Below, in pieces: positions 15,354 to 22,544 of a DNA stretch of 23,543 nucleotides. The position numbers and the translations under genes were made by a program. Each line of letters begins with the position of its first letter. The stretch's first letter is position 1. The stretch spans positions 1 to 23,543 of the forward strand of contig PLZT01000430.1 of assembly GCA_003152255.1 (NCBI GenBank). The letters run 5' to 3'. The DNA is from Methylocystaceae bacterium. Lineage in GTDB: Bacteria; Pseudomonadota; Alphaproteobacteria; Rhizobiales; Beijerinckiaceae. The notes under the pieces were generated by a model. That model was not told the DNA's origin. It saw only the letters and a list, made by a program, of their open reading frames with translations, and ran no database searches.

Positions 15354-15509
15354 CTCCCTCTCCCCGTTTTGCGGGGAGAGGGTTGGGGTGAGGGGCCGGG
15401 GCTATTGTCAACAATGCCGACGCGCGCCGAGCAGTTGGCTGCTGTAATTCACGTTCGGGCGAATGTCCCAGGCCCCTCACCCTGTCCTCTCCCCGCAAGC
15501 GGGGAGAGG
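15354..15509. repeat. Family B palindromic intergenic repeat, copy B1
   Basis: Outer hairpin CTCTCCCCG-tttt-GCGGGGAGAG, then TTGGGGTGAGGGGCC paired across the core with GGCCCCTCACCCTG, and a right hairpin CTCTCCCCGC-aa-GCGGGGAGAG. The core contains GCTGTAATTCACGTTCG. Copy B2 at 22545 has the same plan. B1 sits exactly between the two copies of the 62-bp direct repeat, so it and the duplication are linked. Together they fill the 330-bp gap 15222-15551, which has no gene. Confidence 0.9.
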
Positions 15510-15516
15510 CGGGAAC

Positions 15517-15577
15517 CCGGCGAGATAGCCGCGCTTAATTCTAAACGGTCCTCAGTTCAGGCTGGCGACGACCGCGA
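15517..15577. repeat. Right copy of the 62-bp direct repeat
   Basis: Partner of 15273-15334. It overlaps the 3' end of the DUF2778 gene (stop at 15552-15554) and is therefore the likely source copy. The middle differs (AATTCTAAACG versus ATTTCCTTAGCA), so the duplication is not recent. Confidence 0.9.
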
Positions 15578-16814
15578 GGCGCCGGATTTCGCCGTTCTGA
15601 TAGGCCTGCAGAAAGGCCTGGTAGTTTCGGAACGACACGCAACCGTTGGAGTCGCCGTTGGGGCCTAGCATGAAGGTGTGCGCGAGGAGGCCGGCCCGTC
15701 CATAGACATTGCCGCCGAGCGGCGTGAGACGCAGCGCCTGCACGCCGTGGAAAAGCTGCTCGCGCGGCGTCAGCGCATAGACGGTCGGCGGCGTGGCGCC
15801 GCGCATTTTCTCATGCACGGAGTGCGGATCGTCGAGCCGGTTGCCGAGGCCCGAATGCGCCTCCAGCCGCGTTCCATTGGGCAGATAGACCGTATGCGCG
15901 GATATATCGTAGACGGCGGTATATTGATCGTAACCCCGCGCCAGGGTGGAGCCGCTGGACAGAACGCTGCGCGCGGCGGTCGTCACGCCGCCTTCCGCCG
16001 GCGCGTAACCGAGCGCGGGGCTGGAGGTTTGCGGCGCGCCGCCGCCGAACAGCTTTTCGAGGAAGGTGCGGTTGTCGGCCGGCGGGGCGGCCGCGACGAC
16101 GGTCCGCCCGTTGCGCCTTTGCCGCGCGGCCTCGCGCGCCGAGAGGCGAACGGGCGGCGGCGGCGGATTCTGGTTCGCCGACAATTCATCCGGACGGCGC
16201 GGCGGCGCCGGCAAGTTCTCGGGCGCGTTCTCGCCATGGACGACGGACGGAGCCGGCGGCGCGTTGTCCGCCGCCGGAGCAGCGTCGGACGCGAATTCCT
16301 CCGAACGGCGCGGCGGCAAGGGCGTATTCTCGAATGAGGCTTCGCCCAGGCGCAGCGCGGATACCCCCGGAATCGGCGAGGCGTTCACCGCAGTCGCCGC
16401 CGCCGCGGACTTCAATTCCTCCGCACGGCGCGGCGGCAAGGGCGTGATATCGGCAAGCCGCTTGGCGGTCGTCGCCGGGACGGCGGGAACGGACAGGACG
16501 AGGGGCGCCGCCGGGAGGCTTTCCGCCGCCGGAGCGCGGCGCGCGAGCGTGGCGGAGGCCGAACGCGCGCGGGAGCGCAGATCGACCAGGACCGCGCCAA
16601 AGGCGTTCGCAACGGCCTTCGGCGCGCTCGCGACCACGGGCGCTTGCGCGACATTGGGAGCGCCGAAGGGAATTCTGGGTAGCGCCCAGGCGCAAGCGAG
16701 CAGGCTAAACGCGAGCGCGCTGGCGCCGGGGACGGTCCTTGGAAAAAGGGTCAAAGACAAAGAACGATGATTGAACGCAAGGAACTGACGTGACACGCGG
16801 GCACCCTCTATCAT
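15552..16814 (-). CDS. DUF2778/Tlde1-domain L,D-transpeptidase-like protein with Pro-rich repeat stalk
   Basis: A 420-residue envelope protein. An N-terminal hydrophobic segment (about residues 30-46, GASALAFSLLACAWAL) is a signal anchor. Residues 50-290 form an Ala/Pro-rich stalk with three spaced motifs: PLPPRRAEEL (125-134), PLPPRRSEEF (165-174) and PAPPRRPDEL (202-211). The C-terminal domain (about 300-420) carries HSGLGNRLDDPHSVHEKMRG, ATPPTVYAL, GGNVYGRAGLLAHTFML and GPNGDSNGCVSF. His379 and Cys392 are the expected catalytic pair. Family knowledge: Tlde1 domains act on peptidoglycan tetrapeptide stems, first known from type VI effectors; many Rhizobiales homologs are chromosomal with an N-terminal anchor and are probably housekeeping. 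No T6SS or immunity gene is visible here. Confidence 0.85.
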   Translation of the reverse strand: MIEGARVSRQFLAFNHRSLSLTLFPRTVPGASALAFSLLACAWALPRIPFGAPNVAQAPVVASAPKAVANAFGAVLVDLRSRARSASATLARRAPAAESLPAAPLVLSVPAVPATTAKRLADITPLPPRRAEELKSAAAATAVNASPIPGVSALRLGEASFENTPLPPRRSEEFASDAAPAADNAPPAPSVVHGENAPENLPAPPRRPDELSANQNPPPPPVRLSAREAARQRRNGRTVVAAAPPADNRTFLEKLFGGGAPQTSSPALGYAPAEGGVTTAARSVLSSGSTLARGYDQYTAVYDISAHTVYLPNGTRLEAHSGLGNRLDDPHSVHEKMRGATPPTVYALTPREQLFHGVQALRLTPLGGNVYGRAGLLAHTFMLGPNGDSNGCVSFRNYQAFLQAYQNGEIRRLAVVASLN

Positions 16815-17170
16815 TCCACCCCCCGACCTGAGAATGATTTTCCCACCGAAGCCTTACGACTTAACTAACATTCGCGGCTTCGCGAAAAGGTTAGCTTAAC
16901 CACGCAAGCACTGCTTAACCGCGTAAGCACTCTTGGGACTCCGTATCCTCGCCAAATAAACAGCGCTTCTTGGCCTTGTCTGGACAGCATTGAGGCGTTT
17001 TCCTGTCGCCAGCGCGGAGGAATAAATCGCCGGAAAGCCTCGGCGAATGGCCTAGAGCAAGCTTAAAGCCAGATTTTCCGCGCGCCGAACTCTTGGGCGG
17101 ACCGGAAAGGCGCGGCCATGATTATGGTTAAGGAAAGATTTGGCGCGCCCAAGCGGGACGCTTCGCCGCA
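16815..17170. promoter_or_regulatory. Intergenic region upstream of the DUF2778 gene with repeats and a hairpin
   Basis: No gene is supported in this gap. It contains a hairpin, ACTAAC ... TTCGCG-gctt-CGCGAA ... GGTTAG (16864-16894), next to a 19-bp tandem repeat at 16894-16931. These are the only AT-rich, structured bases near the minus-strand gene start at 16814 and probably hold its promoter. TTAACC occurs in each repeat unit and resembles a CtrA half-site, but the canonical TTAA-N7-TTAA spacing is absent. Confidence 0.4.
16894..16931. repeat. 19-bp tandem direct repeat x2
   Basis: GCTTAACCACGCAAGCACT is followed at once by GCTTAACCGCGTAAGCACT, two transitions apart. It lies about 80-117 bases upstream of the DUF2778 start on the minus strand. 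The unit itself contains a partial inverted repeat (GCTTaacc ... aAGCac). Confidence 0.9.
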
Positions 17171-17227
17171 CCCTCCCCTCGAGGGGGCCTTGGAACGCCC
17201 GCCGTGCGACGGGCTCTATGGGGAGGG
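17171..17227. repeat. Inverted repeat spanning the stop codon of the AI-2E transporter gene
   Basis: CCCTCCCC (17171-17178) pairs with GGGGAGGG (17220-17227). Within it are an inner palindrome CCCCTCGAGGGG and a further stem GCCCG ... CGGGC. The stop codon (complement of CTA, 17216-17218) lies inside, so the last residues (PPSP) are encoded by repeat sequence. It may serve as the transcript end structure. Confidence 0.7.
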
Positions 17228-18385
17228 CGGCCCGGCGGTCAGCGAGGCTGGCCCGGCGTCGGCCAGGGAGGGTGGCGCAGCGGCGGCCGGGCGGGCTTCG
17301 CGCTCGTAGATCCAGGCCCTGGCGACCTCCCAGGCGACCGCCAGCACGATCGGCCCCGCGAACAGTCCGGGAATGCCATGCTCCAGTATGCCGCCGATGA
17401 CGCCGATGAAAATCACCAGCATCGGCGTCTTCAGCCCGTGCGCCAGCAAGAAAGGCTTCATCACGGCCTCGACCACATAGACCGCGGCCATGCAGACCGT
17501 GAAGGCCAGCGCCGCCCCGGTCGAAAGCTCCATCCAGCCCCATATGGTCAGCGGAACAATGATGATGACCGGACCGATCTGGACAATGCCCAGCACCAAG
17601 ATCGCGAGCGTCAATACGCTCGCGAAGGGAACTCCGGCGAGCGACATGCCGACGCCGCCGATGACCGCCTGTAGCAGTGAAATGCCGATGACGCCGCGCG
17701 ACACGGCCCTGATCGTCGCGCCCGCGAGGTCGAGGAAGTTCTCGCCGTAACTGGGATCGACGCGGCGCGCCAGCGCCCGCGTCGCCGCGAGAAGCGTCGG
17801 CCCGCGCGTGAACAAAAAGCCGGTGATGACGACGGAGAACAGAAACACCAGCGTCCCCGCGCCGGCCTTGCTCGCCGCCCCGAGCAGGAACTCGCCGACC
17901 GGCTTCAGTTGCGGCAGGAAGGGTCTCAGCACGTCGGCGATATTGGTCGAGGCGGTCTTCCAGTAATCGTAAATCTGCTGGCCGAGGAACGGCCAATCCT
18001 TGACGCTCTCCCACGGCGGCGGGATCGTCAGCCCGCCCTTCTCGATCCGCGCGATGAGCCCCGGCAGGCTCTCGACCAGCCCGACGCCAAGCCAGGTCGC
18101 CGGCCCGATGATGATCAGCAGCCCCAGGGCGGTGATCAATATCGCCGCCACCCGCGCGCGGCCGCCAAGCGCCGCCGTCAGCCAGTTGAAGACGGGATAG
18201 AGCGCGACGGTCAGCACGACGCTCCACACCATGACCGGCATGAACGGATGCACCAGCGCATAGGCCGAATAAAACAGAAAAGCGACAAGCCCGAGATGAA
18301 GCGCCACCTCGATGAATGTGGCGTTGAGCCAACGAAGACTCTTGGCCTCCGTGGATTGCGTGGCGTCTTCTGTCATGGCGGTCAT
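17216..18385 (-). CDS. AI-2E family transporter (PF01594-type membrane protein)
   Basis: Polytopic inner-membrane protein of the AI-2E superfamily, whose members export autoinducer-2 or exchange ions and small solutes; substrate here is unknown. With the start at 18385 (MTAMTEDATQ) it has 389 residues. Segments: ATFIEVALHLGLVAFLFYSA, VMVWSVVLTVALYPVFNWLT, AAILITALGLLIIIGPATWL, a long amphipathic region (about 115-180), then LVFLFSVVITGFLFTRGPTL, GVIGISLLQAVIGGVGMSLA, GVPFASVLTLAILVLGIVQI, GPVIIIVPLTIWGWM, and VIFIGVIGGILEHGIPGLFA, then GPIVLAVAWEV, the conserved C-terminal family motif. An upstream frame reaching 18595 adds 70 residues without family character. ATG 18376 is an alternative. 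The Pro/Ala-rich tail after about residue 365 is partly repeat-encoded. Confidence 0.9.
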   Translation of the reverse strand: MTAMTEDATQSTEAKSLRWLNATFIEVALHLGLVAFLFYSAYALVHPFMPVMVWSVVLTVALYPVFNWLTAALGGRARVAAILITALGLLIIIGPATWLGVGLVESLPGLIARIEKGGLTIPPPWESVKDWPFLGQQIYDYWKTASTNIADVLRPFLPQLKPVGEFLLGAASKAGAGTLVFLFSVVITGFLFTRGPTLLAATRALARRVDPSYGENFLDLAGATIRAVSRGVIGISLLQAVIGGVGMSLAGVPFASVLTLAILVLGIVQIGPVIIIVPLTIWGWMELSTGAALAFTVCMAAVYVVEAVMKPFLLAHGLKTPMLVIFIGVIGGILEHGIPGLFAGPIVLAVAWEVARAWIYEREARPAAAAPPSLADAGPASLTAGPPSP

Positions 18386-18610
18386 CCGGCGCGCGCGGCG
18401 CGGGGTCGCGCGGGCCAAGACTAAGCCACCCGATGGCGCCACGCAACGCCGGATTGGCTTCGCCGCTTCCAACCCAAGGCGATCGCTTGAAGCTTTCCGC
18501 CACGGCTCTGGCTTGTCAAAACCGCCCAATGGGAGGAAACTCCCTCTCGGATCGGGAGCCATCTTGGCGTATCCATTCTGAATCGGGTTCTTCATGGAAG
18601 GCGAGCAAAG

Positions 18611-18838
18611 ATGCGTGGAATTCTTGCTATCGTAATGATGCTTGAGGTTATTTCCATACCCGCCGCTTCAGCGCAAGGAACCTCTGAGCAACGCAGAGCG
18701 TGTAAAGACGATGCCTATAGGTACTGCCCTTACGACGTGCCGAACCCCGAAAAAACAGAAGCTTGTCTGCGAAAGTATATTCATTCGATTAGTCCCGCGT
18801 GCCGCCATCAATTCCAAAAAGGAAATCATGGAAGATAG
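18611..18838 (+). CDS. Small secreted four-cysteine protein
   Basis: A 75-residue protein with signal peptide MRGILAIVMMLEVISIPAAS, ending AQG, followed by a compact domain with four Cys at residues 31, 39, 52 and 64: ACKDDAYRYCPYDVPNPEKT, then EACLRKYIHSISPACRHQF. The pattern CxxDAxRYC...VPN...ACL...SPACR is common in small periplasmic proteins of Hyphomicrobiales and resembles one half of a Cys-rich GLG1-like repeat; two disulfides are likely. GGAAGG about 10 bases before the ATG supports the start. It is divergent from the AI-2E gene. No function is known to me. Confidence 0.8.
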   Translation: MRGILAIVMMLEVISIPAASAQGTSEQRRACKDDAYRYCPYDVPNPEKTEACLRKYIHSISPACRHQFQKGNHGR

Positions 18839-18959
18839 CGACCGCCAGCCTTCGGCTGTAGCCGCATGATTCCAGGCGTCGGATTTTAACCACTGGGAGG
18901 CCGGCGAATCGACCGTGAGCAATGCTCATGCGGTCAAATCGCCGGACCAATTTCGCCGT

Positions 18960-19718
18960 CTAGTCTTCCGTTCGCGATGCGCCTTTGTTTTGCGCGGGGT
19001 TGATCGGCGTCCCGTTGAAATCCATCACATCCGAGCGCGCGCCGTCCTGAACCTGCTTGATCAGTTGACTCGCTTCATAGTACTTGCCGTCGTTGATCAT
19101 ATTGGCGGCCTGCTGGACCTTGGTGATGGTGTCGTTTAACGGCACGGCCAACACGGCGACATCGATGTTCACACCATTAAGCTTCAGTTTTTCGATGGAG
19201 CCCTTGCGATCGCCGCTACTGAGGCTCTTGTTCGCATCGGCGACCGCCGCTTTCTTTTCTGGACTTGCAGTGAAGTCCTCGGCGATTGTGATCGACGCAT
19301 CGACAGGCAGCCACTCGACCATTTTATTGTTGGAAGAGTTCTGCTGGGCCGCCGACGGCGCGGTGGCGCCGCTGTTGGACATCGGCGTATTTTTCGCGGC
19401 GTTAAGATTAGCTTCGTCCTTCAGAAACCGCGTTTCATCCGTCTTGGCTTTGGCGAGCGCCTTCTCCGCCTTGTCGATATATTTCTTGGCCGCGTCGATG
19501 CGACCGTCGAATACCGCGAGACGCGTCAGCGTCAAATCCATGAAGGCGCCGGAGCCATCGGCGGAAACTTTGCTAAAGTCTTTATTCACCGCTTTCTCTT
19601 GAGGCGTCAGCTTTTGCGCCGGCGGGTTCGTGTCGCTGGCCGCGAAAGCCAAAGTTCCGGAATAAAGCGCCGCGATTGCGAAGATCGCGATGAGATTGCT
19701 TTTCTTGTTCGCGTTCAT
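18960..19718 (-). CDS. YfdX-family periplasmic protein
   Basis: A 252-residue exported protein: signal peptide MNANKKSNLIAIFAIAALYS, ending GTLAFAA, then a helical domain with KVSADGSGAFMDLTLTRLAVFDGRIDAAKKYIDKAEKALAKAK-type sequence, WLPVDASITIAEDF in the middle, and VAVLAVPLNDTITKVQQAAN, then MINDGKYYEASQLIKQVQDG at the C-terminal part. These match YfdX, which in enterobacteria is acid-induced and has chaperone-like activity; role here is inferred from family only. It is unusually Lys/Asn/Thr-rich for this GC-rich window, which may reflect transfer or the needs of a periplasmic chaperone. A GGAG site precedes the ATG on the minus strand (complement near 19724-19728). The domain spans about residues 45-235. 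Confidence 0.85.
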   Translation of the reverse strand: MNANKKSNLIAIFAIAALYSGTLAFAASDTNPPAQKLTPQEKAVNKDFSKVSADGSGAFMDLTLTRLAVFDGRIDAAKKYIDKAEKALAKAKTDETRFLKDEANLNAAKNTPMSNSGATAPSAAQQNSSNNKMVEWLPVDASITIAEDFTASPEKKAAVADANKSLSSGDRKGSIEKLKLNGVNIDVAVLAVPLNDTITKVQQAANMINDGKYYEASQLIKQVQDGARSDVMDFNGTPINPAQNKGASRTED

Positions 19719-19740
19719 GGGAGTCTCCTTCGTTGTTCCA

Positions 19741-19768
19741 GCAGGAACAATTAGGCAGGAACAATTAG
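19741..19768. repeat. 14-bp tandem direct repeat x2 upstream of the YfdX-family gene
   Basis: GCAGGAACAATTAG occurs twice without a gap and without mismatch, 23-50 bases upstream of the minus-strand start at 19718. It lies where a leader or operator would be. The AT-rich stretch to its right (19785-19815) could hold the promoter. Confidence 0.9.
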
Positions 19769-20012
19769 GCGAGCAAACCAGCGAATCAATACAATTAGAG
19801 AAACTACTTATACCAAAGGTCGTGATAATCGGTCGATTACGCCCGCGGCCGAGTGCGCCTTGCCGGGCGGGTGCGCGCCGCGCCGGGACGGGTCCCGCGT
19901 ATTGACGGCGCGCGCGGGGGCGATAGGTTTAGCCAACTCGCGGCTTTATCGATGGATAAGGCATGGCGTCGGCGCGCAAAAACGATTGACCGGCTAACCC
20001 AAGGAGATCGGC

Positions 20013-20672
20013 ATGTCCTTACAGATCGGCGACACGGCCCCGGATTTCGAAGCCGAAACCACGCACGGGCCCATCAAGTTCCATGATTGGATCGGCGACG
20101 GCTGGGCGGTCTTTTTTTCCCACCCGAAGGATTTTACGCCGGTTTGCACCACCGAACTCGGTTATGTCGCGAAGCTTAAACCGGAATTCGACCGCCGTAA
20201 CGTCAAGTTGATCGGCCTCAGCGTCGATCCCATCGAAAATCATGCGAAATGGGCTGTCGACATCGAGGAGACGCAAGGCATAGCGCCAAACTATCCGATG
20301 ATCGGCGACACGGATTTGCGCATCTCGAAGCTTTACGGAATGCTGCCGGCCGCCGCATCGGGCGACGCCAGCGCGCGCACGCCGGCCGACAATCAGACCG
20401 TGCGCAATGTGTTCGTCATTGGGCCGGACAAGAAGGTCAAGCTGCTCATCGTCTATCCGATGACGACCGGCCGCAATTTCGACGAGGTGCTGCGGGTGAT
20501 CGACTCGCTGCAACTCACCGCCAAACACAAGGTGGCGACCCCCGTGAACTGGAAGCAAGGCGAGGATGTGATCATCGCCGGTTCGGTTTCGGACGAAGAG
20601 GCTAAGAAGATCTATCCCGATGGTTGGGAGGCGCCGAGGCCCTATCTGCGCATCGTGCCGCAGCCGCGCTGA
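20013..20672 (+). CDS. 1-Cys peroxiredoxin (Prx6 type)
   Basis: Cytosolic thiol peroxidase reducing hydrogen and organic peroxides, possibly also persulfide species. The 219-residue protein has the AhpC/TSA fold and active-site motif HPKDFTPVCTTELG with peroxidatic Cys45 and Thr42. The Prx6 features are MLPAAASGDASARTPADNQT and VRNVFVIGPDKKVKLLIVYP, then MTTGRNFDEVLRVIDSLQLT. The C-terminal extension (TPVNWKQGEDVIIAGSVSDE, then PYLRIVPQP) is typical of 1-Cys enzymes. No resolving Cys is present: Cys45 is the only cysteine. GGAGA before ATG 20013 supports the start. It precedes the persulfide dioxygenase-rhodanese gene by 90 bases on the same strand. Confidence 0.95.
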   Translation: MSLQIGDTAPDFEAETTHGPIKFHDWIGDGWAVFFSHPKDFTPVCTTELGYVAKLKPEFDRRNVKLIGLSVDPIENHAKWAVDIEETQGIAPNYPMIGDTDLRISKLYGMLPAAASGDASARTPADNQTVRNVFVIGPDKKVKLLIVYPMTTGRNFDEVLRVIDSLQLTAKHKVATPVNWKQGEDVIIAGSVSDEEAKKIYPDGWEAPRPYLRIVPQPR

Positions 20673-20694
20673 GATTTTAGTCCCTGACTGTTTT

Positions 20695-20720
20695 CGGTCG
20701 ACGCTCGCGGGCGCCGACCG
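20695..20720 (+). terminator. Imperfect hairpin between the peroxiredoxin and dioxygenase genes
   Basis: CGGTCG (20695-20700) pairs with CGACCG (20715-20720), with further partial pairing inside (CGC / GCG). No T-run follows. It may end or attenuate the peroxiredoxin transcript before the dioxygenase gene. Confidence 0.35.
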
Positions 20721-20762
20721 GGAACAACAATTCGAATGGCCGCCGAGCCGCGGAGGACGTCC

Positions 20763-21806
20763 ATGATCTTTCGCCAGCTCTTCGATAGCGTGTCGAGCAC
20801 TTACACTTATCTCCTCGCCAGCCGGCACGGCGGCGAGGCTCTGATCATCGATCCGGTTCTGGAGAAGGTCGAGCGCTATCTCCAGCTGATGCGCGAACTT
20901 GATCTCAAGCTGGTCAAGGCCGTCGACACGCATCTGCACGCCGATCACGTCACGGGCGCGCCGGCGCTGCGCGACCGCACCCATTGCATCACGGTGATGG
21001 GCGAGCGATCGCACGCGGACGTCGTCTCCATGCGGATGACTGAAGGCGACCGCATCGATATCGAGGGGCTCGGTCTCGACGTCCTGTACACGCCGGGCCA
21101 CACCGACGACTCCTATTCGTTTCTGATGGAAGACCGCGTGTTCACCGGCGACACGCTGCTAATCCGCGGCGCCGGCCGCACCGATTTCCAGAATGGCGAC
21201 CCGCGCGCGCAATATGACTCGATCTTCGGCAAGCTGCTCAAGCTGCCGAGCGAGACGCTCGTCTATCCCGCGCATGATTACAAAGGCGACACGGTCTCAA
21301 CCATCGGCGAGGAGAAGCGGTTCAACCCGCGGCTCCAGGTCGGATCGGTGGACGAATATGTCGACCTCATGAATAATCTGAAGCTGCCCAATCCCAAGAT
21401 GATGGATGTGGCGGCGCCGGCCAACATGCATGTTGGTCTCCACCAGGACGAGATCGCGCGCAAGGGCTGGGCGGTCTCCGCGGCCGAGGCCATATTGCTG
21501 CGCGGCCGCCCCGACGTCGTGATCGTCGACCTGCGCGAGAAGAGCGAACGTGAAAGGCACGGAAGCATTGTCGGCTCGCTGCACGCGCCCTATCCGGACT
21601 TGCAGGAGAACATCGGAGCGGGCGGCATGCTGCATGAATTGGCCGAGGCGACCGGCAAGCGGATCCTGTTCTATTGCGCCTTCGGCGAGCGCTCGGCGAT
21701 GGCGGTGCAGGCCGCGCGGGACGCCGGCCTCACGACCGCCTGTCACTTAGAGGGCGGCATCGACGCCTGGAAGAAGGCCAACGGGCCGCTGTCGCGGTCC
21801 GCGTAA
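20763..21806 (+). CDS. Persulfide dioxygenase (ETHE1/Blh-type beta-lactamase fold) fused to a rhodanese domain
   Basis: Probable glutathione-persulfide dioxygenase, oxidising GSSH to sulfite with a single iron, joined to a sulfurtransferase. With start 20763 (MIFRQLFDSVSSTYTYLLAS), seven bases after GGAGGAC, it has 347 residues. Metallo-beta-lactamase domain: about 1-235, with THLHADH (His57, His59, Asp61, His62), PGHTDDS (His113), TGDTLLIRGAGRTDFQNGD (Asp130) and YPAHDYKG (His171). The RTDFQ-GD motif is the ETHE1 signature. The rhodanese domain (about 236-347) has VVIVDLREKSERERHGSIVG and active-site loop CAFGERS with Cys305. ATG at 20736 is an alternative without a good ribosome binding site. 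Neighbouring peroxiredoxin suggests shared thiol and reactive-sulfur stress, but the proximity is the only evidence. Confidence 0.95.
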   Translation: MIFRQLFDSVSSTYTYLLASRHGGEALIIDPVLEKVERYLQLMRELDLKLVKAVDTHLHADHVTGAPALRDRTHCITVMGERSHADVVSMRMTEGDRIDIEGLGLDVLYTPGHTDDSYSFLMEDRVFTGDTLLIRGAGRTDFQNGDPRAQYDSIFGKLLKLPSETLVYPAHDYKGDTVSTIGEEKRFNPRLQVGSVDEYVDLMNNLKLPNPKMMDVAAPANMHVGLHQDEIARKGWAVSAAEAILLRGRPDVVIVDLREKSERERHGSIVGSLHAPYPDLQENIGAGGMLHELAEATGKRILFYCAFGERSAMAVQAARDAGLTTACHLEGGIDAWKKANGPLSRSA

Positions 21807-21974
21807 ACTTCGCCCTAGCCGTCCGCCGCCGCCGGGCTTCACGAAACCGTCACGAAAAATGCGAATGGATTTCATGAAGCGCGCCCAGGAATGAACGGCG
21901 AAAGGCAAGGCCCGAAACTTTGCTCGAGCTAGACTTTTGCGCTTGTGCAAAACCTTCATCGCGGGCAAGCTTAC

Positions 21975-21994
21975 GGCGTTTCGGACCGAACGCC
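21975..21994. repeat. Imperfect palindrome upstream of the small membrane-protein gene
   Basis: GGCGTTTCGGACCGAACGCC: arms of nine bases with one bulged T, centred 49 bases before the ATG at 22034. It could be a 5'-leader hairpin or a protein-binding site. The rest of the gap 21807-22033 shows nothing else I can name. Confidence 0.4.
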
Positions 21995-22033
21995 GAGCGA
22001 GGCGCGGGCCAGCGAGAGATTTGGAAGGAAGCC

Positions 22034-22534
22034 ATGAGTTCGACCTCCACGACGACCCCGAGCCTCTTCGGCCGCTTTTGGGCGCTCCCCTGGAAAATAA
22101 AGCTGATTTCCCTGGCCATTGTTCCGGTCGTGCTGTTTTACGCTGGAGCGCTGCTGCTGAGCCTCTTCAATTACTCGGTCGGAGAACGCGCCGGCGTTCT
22201 TTCCAAACTGGCCACGAAGGGCGTGGCCTGCTGGACGATGGAAGGCGAACTGGCCCAGCCCAGTTTCTCGAAGTCGGGCGCCTTGCGTTCGGGGAACGGG
22301 CCGATCGACAACACCTTCTATTTCTCCGTGCCGGATCCGGATGTCCGCAAGCAGTTGGACGCCGTCCCGCCGGGAAGCTCCGTGTCGCTGCAATATGAGC
22401 AGAAGCTGTTCGCGCTCGACCTGCCGCTCCCGCTCCTCTGCCGGCGCCGGACGCAGTATGAAATCACCGGGGTGAGATTCGCGCCGGCCTACCAGCCGGA
22501 GGGATTCCCGGCCATTCCAAACGAGCCGAAGTAA
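22034..22534 (+). CDS. Small single-pass inner-membrane protein of unknown function
   Basis: A 166-residue protein starting at ATG 22034, five bases after GGAAGGA (22023-22029); a longer frame from 21920 has no such site. A polar N-terminus is followed by LPWKIKLISLAIVPVVLFYA, then GALLLSLFNYSVGERAGVLS, a TM helix at about residues 22-46. The conserved-looking SVGERAGVLSKLATKGVACW, then TMEGELAQPSF, leads into a beta-rich domain (FYFSVPDPDVRKQLDAVPPG, SSVSLQYEQK) ending RRRTQYEITGVRF. Proteobacterial homologs with the GxRxGxLxK...TxEGEL pattern are hypothetical proteins, sometimes labelled 6-phosphogluconate dehydrogenase without basis. Function unknown. B2 repeat begins 10 bases after the stop. 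Confidence 0.85.
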   Translation: MSSTSTTTPSLFGRFWALPWKIKLISLAIVPVVLFYAGALLLSLFNYSVGERAGVLSKLATKGVACWTMEGELAQPSFSKSGALRSGNGPIDNTFYFSVPDPDVRKQLDAVPPGSSVSLQYEQKLFALDLPLPLLCRRRTQYEITGVRFAPAYQPEGFPAIPNEPK

Positions 22535-22544
22535 GCGGGCGCGG

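Noticed and set aside
15552..16814. Type VI secretion effector with immunity partner
   Set aside because: N-terminal anchor, long stalk, and no immunity-like or T6SS gene next to it; chromosomal relatives of this kind are common in the order.
16815..17215. Canonical CtrA site
   Set aside because: TTAACC units are 19 bases apart; the expected TTAA-N7-TTAA spacing is not found.
17052..18503. 483-codon minus-strand frame over the AI-2E gene
   Set aside because: Off-frame shadow of the transporter; lacks membrane segments.
21920..22033. Longer N-terminus for the small membrane protein
   Set aside because: No ribosome binding site at 21920, whereas GGAAGGA lies just before the ATG at 22034; the extension has no family character.
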